Source: Candidatus Zixiibacteriota bacterium (lineage in GTDB: Bacteria > Zixibacteria > MSB-5A5 > GN15 > JAAZOE01). Taken from it: a stretch of DNA of 5,108 nt. The position numbers and the translations under genes are program-made. The notes beneath the pieces were generated by a model. The model worked only from the letters and a program-made list of their open reading frames with translations. It had not been told where the DNA came from and searched no databases. How positions within the stretch are numbered: position 1 is the first letter of the stretch; each line of letters begins with the position of its first letter. This document shows positions 1-5,108 of this stretch, piece after piece. The stretch covers positions 1-5,108 of the forward strand of contig JAAZOE010000527.1 of the NCBI GenBank assembly GCA_012797915.1, read 5' to 3'.

Positions 1-2
1 AA

Positions 3-1181
3 CTCGGCCTGCCCGACAAGGACCGGGTGATGATCTGCAACGTGGCCTACATTCACAACCTGGCCCGCTTTTATTACAGCACCGACGACATCGAGGATCA
101 CCGCCGGGTCATTCAGCTGACGGTCAAGATTCTGGCGTCGCTCAATTACGATCCGGTGGTGGTGGAGATGCTCCGCCTGATGTATGTCGATCTGACAGGC
201 GGGTACGATCAGCGCCTGCCGATCGAGGTGTTGGGCGGCAACATCCTGACCATCGTCGACATCTTTTGCGACAGCATCCCCCATACCGACCGCCTGTCGC
301 TGGACAAACTGGATACGATCAAGAAGCGGCTCCGCGGCCTGGTAGGCAAACTGTTCCTGCCCGAGGTGGTCGAGGCGCTCATCGAAATGCTCAAGGAAGA
401 GGCCCTCGACGTCACCGCCGGATTCCGTCTGGGCCAGGTGATGATCTACGCCGAGGACCTGTCGCTTTTGCAGCTGCTGGAACTGCGCCTGCGCAACGAG
501 GGGTTCGGGACGGTATCGCATACCGCGTTGGAAGGGTTTCTCGATCTGTACCGCCGCAGCGAGCCGGATATCATCATCCTGGCCGTTCCGGGACATTCGG
601 AACAGGCGGCCGCCTTCATCGGCCGGCTGAAAGAAGACGGCCTGGCCTTCGACCGCAAGCCGGTCTTTCTGCTGGTGGAACGGTCGGCGGTGGCCGATCT
701 GACCTACCTCTTGGAGCGGGGGATCGAGGATGTCATCCCCGTCGACGACAATCTCGATCTGCTGGTGACCAAAGTCCGCAAGTTTCAGGTCCGCACCCAT
801 CAGGGGAAAAACGATATCGACGCCGGCCCGAGTTCCGGCGCCCGGGGACGGCTGGCCGATATGAATCTGATCGACCTGATCCAAGCCCTCGGGCCGGGAC
901 GCAAGACCGTCCGCATCACCATCCAGGCCGATACCGCCGACAGCCCGACCCTGGCCATCCATCTGGACAACGGGCGGATTGTCCACGCCGAGACGGAGGA
1001 ACTGGACGGGGCCGCGGCCATCTACGAAGGCTTGGCCTGGACCGATGGTGCCTGGCTGGTGGAGCCGGTGACCGGCGAGGACCTGCCGGAAGCGAATATC
1101 CACGAGTCGAACGAGTCGCTGTTGATGGAGGGGTGCCGGCTGTTGGACGAACGGGTCAAGACCGGCCACCTGCTGTCGTAA
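3..1181 (+). CDS. PATAN (DUF4388) domain regulator with degenerate HD-GYP-like and pseudo-receiver domains (5' partial)
   Basis: The frame is open from the first complete codon at nt 3 to TAA at 1179-1181, giving 392 visible residues. The GTG at 27 lies inside a conserved helix, so the real start is upstream of the window. Visible residues 1-135 resemble the back part of an HD-GYP phosphodiesterase domain: an AYIHN motif sits where ALLHD is expected, then GGYDQRLP where the GYP loop falls, then ILTIVDIF, then a final helix LPEVVEALIEML. Residues about 143-265 form a CheY-like fold, with acidic pair ED at 151-152 but PDIIILAVPG in place of the usual LD(V/M)MP strand, so the phosphoacceptor is Ala194. 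Residues about 278-360 (GRLADMNLIDLIQAL, then LDNGRIVHAETEE and AAIYEGLAW) match PATAN/DUF4388, a domain common in bacterial two-component and motility-type regulators. The likely role is a cytoplasmic scaffold or protein-interaction regulator, not an enzyme. The partner and pathway are unknown. Confidence 0.8.
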   Translation, partial: LGLPDKDRVMICNVAYIHNLARFYYSTDDIEDHRRVIQLTVKILASLNYDPVVVEMLRLMYVDLTGGYDQRLPIEVLGGNILTIVDIFCDSIPHTDRLSLDKLDTIKKRLRGLVGKLFLPEVVEALIEMLKEEALDVTAGFRLGQVMIYAEDLSLLQLLELRLRNEGFGTVSHTALEGFLDLYRRSEPDIIILAVPGHSEQAAAFIGRLKEDGLAFDRKPVFLLVERSAVADLTYLLERGIEDVIPVDDNLDLLVTKVRKFQVRTHQGKNDIDAGPSSGARGRLADMNLIDLIQALGPGRKTVRITIQADTADSPTLAIHLDNGRIVHAETEELDGAAAIYEGLAWTDGAWLVEPVTGEDLPEANIHESNESLLMEGCRLLDERVKTGHLLS

Positions 1182-1219
1182 GGGGCGGCGCTTTCTCCGC
1201 GACCACCCTATCGGCATAA

Positions 1220-1258
1220 GAAAAGCCGGGCGTCTCCTGCGGGGCCGCCCGGCTTTTC
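1220..1258. terminator. Bidirectional intrinsic terminator between convergent genes
   Basis: A perfect 13-bp inverted repeat pairs GAAAAGCCGGGCG (1220-1232) with CGCCCGGCTTTTC (1246-1258), leaving a 13-nt loop. The stem is GC-rich in the middle, with an A-tract on the left and a T-tract on the right. An RNA read from either strand therefore gives a GC hairpin closing into four U residues. It lies 38 nt after the stop of the plus-strand regulator and 18 nt after the stop of the minus-strand PorV-like gene, as expected for a shared Rho-independent terminator. The U-tract is short (four), so efficiency may be moderate. Confidence 0.88.
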
Positions 1259-1276
1259 GTTCACGGTGAGCAAGAA

Positions 1277-2263
1277 TCAGAACTGAACCTTCACGGTGAA
1301 ATACTGGTTGGCGTCGAACACGTCGACGTCGGCCCAAGCATATTCGAACGTGAGTTTGGTTCCCTGGAACTCATAGGACAGGCCGCCGCCCAAGGTCAGG
1401 CCGTATTGCCACTTATCCTGGGACGAATAGTTATACCCGGCCCGCAGGCAGTACTTGTTGTCGTAGGTGTACTCGAATCCGCCCTGCCACATGTCCATGG
1501 AGTAGTTGTTGTTGATGAAATTCCCTGAGACCATGGCCTGGTTGACCCCTTTGGTGGCCGTGTAGGACATGCCCAGACTGAGCGAGCTGGGCAGGTCGAA
1601 CGAGGCCGCCTTGGGCGTGACCGGCCGGTCGTCCAGAGTCCGGTCGAACCCGATGCCGCTGAACTTCATCTGCGGACCGTAGTCCTTGAGCGCCATCCCC
1701 ATCTTGATCCCGTTCCAGCCGGGATCGTAGATGACGCCGGCATCGAAGGCGATGCCGGAGGCGGAGACTTCGAAAATCCGCTCATAGATGAACTTGCCGG
1801 TGATGCCGAAACTGACCCGGTTGGTCAGAATCCGGGAGAACGACATCGAGATGACCGAGAGCGACGGGCCGTAGACGCGGCCGGTGCCGTCGGGCTGGTC
1901 CTCGGTCGTTTCTTCCATGTCGCCGATGGAGACGATCTTGGCCGCCGCGCCGATGGTGCCCAAACCCTCGATGGTGTGGGCCACGCCGACGAAGTTGACG
2001 TTGATCTCGGCCAGGTACGGTTGATGGCTGAACACGGCCTCGGTGTTTTCGAGGTAGGCCAGTCCGGCCGGATTCCAGTAGATCGCTTAGATCCCCTGCA
2101 CGTCCGCCAGGATGGCCCCGCCCAGGGCGGTGCCGCGGGCTCCGACCGGGATGCGCAGCTCCTGGGCCCCGGACGTGCCGATCCGCCGTTCATTCCCCGC
2201 GGTAGCCGGGCTGAGGCTCGCCACAAGGAGAATCAGCGTCAAAACTGCTATCTTCGCTTTCAT
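1277..2263 (-). pseudogene. PorV/PorQ-family outer-membrane beta-barrel protein, interrupted by an in-frame TAA at codon 59
   Basis: The gene would encode 328 residues counting the stop position as one, close to the usual 300-400 for PorV/PorQ (UPF0164-type) barrels. The start is ATG at 2263: an AAGGAGG lies 9 nt upstream, whereas the ATG at 2272 directly abuts that site. Residues 1-22 are a Sec signal peptide (two Lys, hydrophobic core, cleavage after ATA). Residues 33-58 carry the family N-terminal signature ELRIPVGARGTALGGA. TAA follows at 2089-2087, and the same frame resumes at once with AIYWNPAGLAYLENTEAVFS, the family hallmark. The rest has alternating Gly/aromatic strands and ends QYFTVKVQF with a terminal Phe, typical of outer-membrane barrels. 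No GTG or ATG just after the stop looks like a true start; the GTG at 2035 encodes a barrel-region Val and would give a product with no signal peptide. Known family members act with type IX secretion or as FadL-like barrels. It may be a pseudogene, a recent nonsense mutation, a sequence error or a readthrough site. Confidence 0.85.
2087..2089 (-). other. In-frame TAA nonsense codon inside the PorV-like gene
   Basis: On the minus strand the codons read GTG CAG GGG ATC TAA GCG ATC TAC TGG AAT. Family members usually have Glu or a similar residue here (G-[IV]-E-A-I-Y-W-N-P-A-G). One change, GAA to TAA (C to A on the plus strand at 2089), would explain it, with no shift in frame. TAA also ends the upstream cargo gene (2284-2282) and the plus-strand regulator (1179-1181), so it does not appear to be a reassigned sense codon in this genome. 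Confidence 0.9.
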
Positions 2264-2272
2264 TGCGTTCAT

Positions 2273-2279
2273 CCTCCTT
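2273..2279 (-). promoter_or_regulatory. Shine-Dalgarno for the PorV-like gene
   Basis: AAGGAGG on the minus strand lies in the 18-nt spacer between the TAA of the large upstream gene and the ATG at 2263. Spacing to that ATG is 9 nt. The ATG at 2272 has zero spacing to the same motif, so the site decides the start. Such a near-consensus site so soon after the upstream stop suggests co-transcription with strong independent initiation. Confidence 0.85.
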
Positions 2280-2281
2280 GT

Positions 2282-5108
2282 TTAGTAAATGTTGAGGACT
2301 TCGGCTTCGGTGAAGATCGCCACCTTGCCGATCTTCTGCCCGAATCCGGGAGCGTCCACAACGTAAATGTAAATGCCGGAGGCCACCGGCAGGCCCTGCT
2401 CGGTCAGCAGATCCCAGGTGGCCAGAGCCGTCGAGGGATCATTCTTGTCGATCGTCCGGACATGATCGCCGGCGATGTTGAAGAGGCTGATCTTGCAAAC
2501 GGCCGGCAGGTGATGAAACCGCAATTGTTTGCTACCCGGATTGGGATCAAACCTGCCGTACAGGTACAGCGGATTGGGAACGGCCTTGATGGCTTCCAGA
2601 TCGACCGCATTCGATGTCTGCGTGGCCACGAACGCCGCCGACGAGAACGTGAACGTATCGGCCACCTCAATGATCTTGGCCGTGGTGAAACGAACGATCG
2701 TGCCGATCGCCGGCGCTGTCAGGGCTCCGGAATTGTCTGCGAAGATGATGCGTCCGATCCGGAAATCATCGGGATAGACGTACGCCGGCACATCCGGCGC
2801 CGGTTCCTCGTACGGTTGTTCCCAGGGATAGAGCCGGTCGCCGAAACTCCAGCCGCCCGATCCGTCGTCGTCGAGGAACGAGAAATTGATGCGCACATCG
2901 TCGGATGGGTCGTCGGGCGTACCGATACCGATATTCCAGACTTCAAACGGCGCCAGGTTCGGCATCAGCGCGTCCGTGTTCCAATCGTAATACTGGGACG
3001 AGTCCGCGGTGAAGCGGAATTCCCAGTCGTAGGTCCCGATCAGGCCCCGCCAGTTCAACCGCGTGAAATCGTTGGCGGCGTCGGATTCGACGTACCAGTC
3101 GCGCGTCGAATTCAAGGAGTACATGACGTTGTCCGGCGGAACGATCGGTCCCGAGGCGCCAGCGACCTCCTGGATCTTGGTGACACCGGGATCCGGGCCC
3201 TTGACCTTGATCAAGAGACCATCGAACGTCAGATACTCATCGTCGCCGGAAATGTTGAATTCCTTCCAGACCAGCGTGTCTCCGGTGGTCGTGTTGAACA
3301 TATTCCAGTAGATCGTGATTGTCGTATCCACGATCGTCTCGATATCCGTCGAATCCAGGACCGTTTCCACGCAAAGGACCGCGGTCCAGGCGTTACTGAG
3401 GGTATCGTAGAAAATCGCGCAGGTGTCGGTCGTCACCGAATCATGCGTATAGAACGTGGTGTCCTCGGTGATGGCAATCACCGTATCCTCGCCGAACACG
3501 ACCATGTAGGAATCGCCCGTCAGGGCCAACGGATCCAGCACCATCGGCAAGACCTGCCCGTCGGATGGGCCGACGTGCTCAACCGCCAGCGTATCATGAG
3601 CCTCAATCGCGGGGTGCACTCCGGCCAGCGGCGCCTGCGGCGTGACTTTCACGACGGTCTGGCTCTCCAGGAAGCGATCGCCGTTGGGCACCAGCTTATC
3701 CTTATAGTAGTAGCCGAAGGAAAACGCCGTCACCCGGTAGTAATAGTCCGAGGCGTTTCTCAGCTTGCCGCTGCCGAGCCGGTTCACGGTCGCCGTATAA
3801 TGATAATTCAGGCCGGTGTTGGTTACCACCCGCTTGATATCCGGCAGGACCAGACCGGTGGTCATATCCTTGACCGAGTCGACTAAAGCCACATCGTTGT
3901 CGTTGACGACGTCGTACGTGGCCAGTTCGGTCCACGGACCAGCCGAGGATTCGCCCTGCCACACGGTGTAGCCCTCAAAAATATAATCGCCGGGATCCAC
4001 CTCCGAGGTGTCGGTCCAGGTCAGGGTCACCTCGTTGGGCAGAACCGCCGCCGTTACCACCGGCTTGGCCGGCGGCTTGGGCGGGTTGAACCCGTTCTCG
4101 TACAACTGCTGGGCGAAATCATCCAGCTGTTTCATGACCTCGATGGAATTGATCTCGTTGGCTCCCTGGCCGACGATGATGGCGGCGTAAATTTCCGTGC
4201 TGTCCCCCGGCCGGAAGGTAATCGGCCCGGTGGACATCATGAACCGCCGGTCGGCCGGAGCAATATCGAGATCGCCGGTTCCCGCCACCGGGTCGCCGGT
4301 GAGGACATAGGTCAGGGTATCGCCTTCATAAACGTAGGGATCGCCGGTCCGGGTCAGTCCGCGCATGTAGTTGTACGCCTGCGTGAAGTTATCGGGATCG
4401 GTGCCGTTGATATACTTGTTGAACGAGGTCATCCCCATGTTCCGGTATCCCCACAGGGTATCGCCCCACATCAAACCGTAATCGCCGGGATTTCCGGTAA
4501 AGATCAACGGCCCCTGGAAGAAGTCGACCCCCAGACAAGGCGTCGTTGACCCGTACTGCTGGTCGTCATCATCGGCGTTGTATATGTACCCGACGCTCAG
4601 CATCGTATCGCAGCCGACATAGTCGTCACCCGAGCCGCCCAGATCGGGGTCGGTCCAGATGGAGAAATAGGCGTCCTGCAGGGTGTTGCCCCCCTTGTTG
4701 AATATCTGAAACTGCAGGATGACGATATTTCCCAGGGCGCCGGTCCGGGTGAAGGCGAACACGTTTTGTTTGATCTCCAGGCCCAGCGGTGCGGTGGAAC
4801 CGGCATCCATGGTATGCGAGGTCGGGTCGGCATCGTTGCAGACCGACCAGAGCATTTGGTCGCCGCTCATCTTGGGGATGGTATCCCCCGCCGCGGTGGT
4901 ATCCCACGGCGCCCCCTGAGCGATGGCATACGCCAGGTAATCCTCGTACGCCTGGTTGGGATTGCCGGCCAGGCTGTCGCCGTACAGCTTGTAGACCTTG
5001 AATTCCGGCCGGTCGGACAGAAACGTTCCGCCCTCCATCGGGCCGGGAACGTACTCGGTGCTGTACTCGGAAATGGTGACCCGGGTCTGCCCGGTGGCGG
5101 AATCGACC
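2282..5108 (-). CDS. Large secreted multidomain protein with FnIII-like region and T9SS-type-A/FlgD-Ig-like C-terminal sorting domain (5' partial)
   Basis: The frame runs from the right window edge without a stop to TAA at 2284-2282, showing 941 residues. The ATG at 5038 has 23 in-frame codons before it (ending STEYVPGP) and no signal peptide after it, so the true start is outside the window. Numbering from that Met: residues 1-315 are a beta-rich extracellular module with WTDPDLGGSGDDYVGCD at about 128-143 and a VDFFQGPL segment, seen in large uncharacterised secreted proteins of FCB lineages. A proline hinge (FNPPKPPAKP, 318-327) leads to a fibronectin-III-like domain at about 326-466 (VTLTWTDTSEVDPGDYIFEGY, split here as VTLTW and YIFEGYTVWQ, then DYYYRVTAFSFGYYY). 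Residues 515-592 are Asp/Thr-rich. Residues 818-910 form the C-terminal domain: AVPNPLY, LRFHHLP, ISLFNIAGDHVRTID, WDLLTEQGLPVASGIYIYVV, and a final IGKVAIF strand. This is the pattern of type IX secretion cargo or FlgD-like Ig domains. No catalytic motif was recognised. It is upstream of, and probably co-transcribed with, the PorV-like gene. The substrate or surface role is unknown. Confidence 0.82.
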   Translation of the reverse strand, partial: VDSATGQTRVTISEYSTEYVPGPMEGGTFLSDRPEFKVYKLYGDSLAGNPNQAYEDYLAYAIAQGAPWDTTAAGDTIPKMSGDQMLWSVCNDADPTSHTMDAGSTAPLGLEIKQNVFAFTRTGALGNIVILQFQIFNKGGNTLQDAYFSIWTDPDLGGSGDDYVGCDTMLSVGYIYNADDDDQQYGSTTPCLGVDFFQGPLIFTGNPGDYGLMWGDTLWGYRNMGMTSFNKYINGTDPDNFTQAYNYMRGLTRTGDPYVYEGDTLTYVLTGDPVAGTGDLDIAPADRRFMMSTGPITFRPGDSTEIYAAIIVGQGANEINSIEVMKQLDDFAQQLYENGFNPPKPPAKPVVTAAVLPNEVTLTWTDTSEVDPGDYIFEGYTVWQGESSAGPWTELATYDVVNDNDVALVDSVKDMTTGLVLPDIKRVVTNTGLNYHYTATVNRLGSGKLRNASDYYYRVTAFSFGYYYKDKLVPNGDRFLESQTVVKVTPQAPLAGVHPAIEAHDTLAVEHVGPSDGQVLPMVLDPLALTGDSYMVVFGEDTVIAITEDTTFYTHDSVTTDTCAIFYDTLSNAWTAVLCVETVLDSTDIETIVDTTITIYWNMFNTTTGDTLVWKEFNISGDDEYLTFDGLLIKVKGPDPGVTKIQEVAGASGPIVPPDNVMYSLNSTRDWYVESDAANDFTRLNWRGLIGTYDWEFRFTADSSQYYDWNTDALMPNLAPFEVWNIGIGTPDDPSDDVRINFSFLDDDGSGGWSFGDRLYPWEQPYEEPAPDVPAYVYPDDFRIGRIIFADNSGALTAPAIGTIVRFTTAKIIEVADTFTFSSAAFVATQTSNAVDLEAIKAVPNPLYLYGRFDPNPGSKQLRFHHLPAVCKISLFNIAGDHVRTIDKNDPSTALATWDLLTEQGLPVASGIYIYVVDAPGFGQKIGKVAIFTEAEVLNIY
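2309..2587 (-). other. C-terminal sorting-type domain (T9SS type A / FlgD-Ig-like) of the large secreted protein
   Basis: The domain opens with the classic VPNP motif and continues with the strands LRFHHLP, CKISLFNIAGDHVRTI and WDLLTEQGLPVASGIYIY, in the order seen in the type A sorting domain (PNP, LP, lyNilG-vr, Wdg-d-G--v-sGiYfy). It ends about eight residues before the protein C-terminus, so it sits at the extreme end as a sorting signal does. Similar Ig-like folds occur in FlgD and in exported proteins of lineages without a proven type IX system, so domain recognition is firmer than the secretion route. Confidence 0.75.

Noticed and set aside
266..1219. 317-codon open frame on the plus strand overlapping the regulator
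   Set aside because: The translation is Arg/Gly/Pro-rich and domain-free, in the +1 frame relative to a gene with clear domains. It is a GC-bias shadow.
1277..2035. Independent gene starting at GTG 2035 in the PorV-like locus
   Set aside because: The GTG is the Val of a conserved segment, no Shine-Dalgarno precedes it, and the product would lack a signal peptide. The region is the continuation of the interrupted gene.
2087..2089. Reassigned TAA or programmed recoding
   Set aside because: TAA ends the other two genes in the window, and no selenocysteine-like or other recoding structure was recognised. A point mutation or base error is simpler, though readthrough is not excluded.
1825..2226. 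133-codon minus-strand frame overlapping the PorV-like gene, as a possible frameshift product
   Set aside because: Its translation is Arg/Ser/Pro-rich with no barrel or signal features. The conserved motifs stay in the main frame across the stop, so no frameshift is needed.
2270..2272. ATG at 2272 as start of the PorV-like gene
   Set aside because: It abuts the AAGGAGG site with no spacer. The ATG at 2263 has a proper 9-nt spacing and a cleaner signal peptide.
1976..3886. 636-codon open frame on the plus strand opposite the large gene
   Set aside because: It lies antisense to both minus-strand genes, has a His/Arg/Gly/Asp-rich low-complexity translation with no recognisable domain, and is explained by the strong codon bias of the real genes.

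Overview
The window is GC-rich bacterial DNA with two converging transcription units separated by one symmetrical hairpin. It holds the 3' part of a rightward signalling gene and, on the minus strand, the 3' part of a very large exported-protein gene followed 18 nt later by a small outer-membrane gene. A PorV/PorQ-type outer-membrane protein, next to a large multidomain protein ending in a T9SS/FlgD-Ig-like C-terminal domain, points to the FCB superphylum. A poorly cultured lineage such as Zixibacteria, KSB1 or Marinimicrobia seems more likely than classical Bacteroidetes. The PATAN-domain regulator and the GC-rich composition fit that reading. The lineage call rests on family recognition, not on a phylogenetic marker.

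Layout: (1) 3-1181, plus strand, 5'-truncated by the window edge. It encodes a regulator made of a degenerate HD-GYP-like domain, a receiver-like domain without the phosphoacceptor Asp, and a C-terminal PATAN/DUF4388 domain. (2) 1182-1276, intergenic, with a 13-bp perfect inverted repeat that can terminate both converging genes. (3) 1277-2263, minus strand, a PorV/PorQ-family beta-barrel gene with a signal peptide, interrupted at codon 59 by one in-frame TAA; both halves are in the same frame and otherwise intact. (4) 2264-2281, a short spacer with a strong Shine-Dalgarno. (5) 2282-5108, minus strand, 5'-truncated by the window edge. It encodes at least 941 residues of an extracellular protein with a fibronectin-III-like middle and a T9SS-type-A-like C-terminal sorting domain.

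The large protein and the PorV-like protein are probably co-transcribed. By analogy with Bacteroidetes, where PorV works with the type IX secretion translocon and accepts cargo carrying C-terminal domains, they look like a cargo and outer-membrane partner pair. The points most worth a second look are the nonsense codon in the PorV-like gene, the pairing itself, and the plus-strand regulator, which appears to have lost the catalytic or phosphoryl-accepting residues of two successive signalling domains. No RNA genes, CRISPR arrays, insertion sequences or integration sites were seen.
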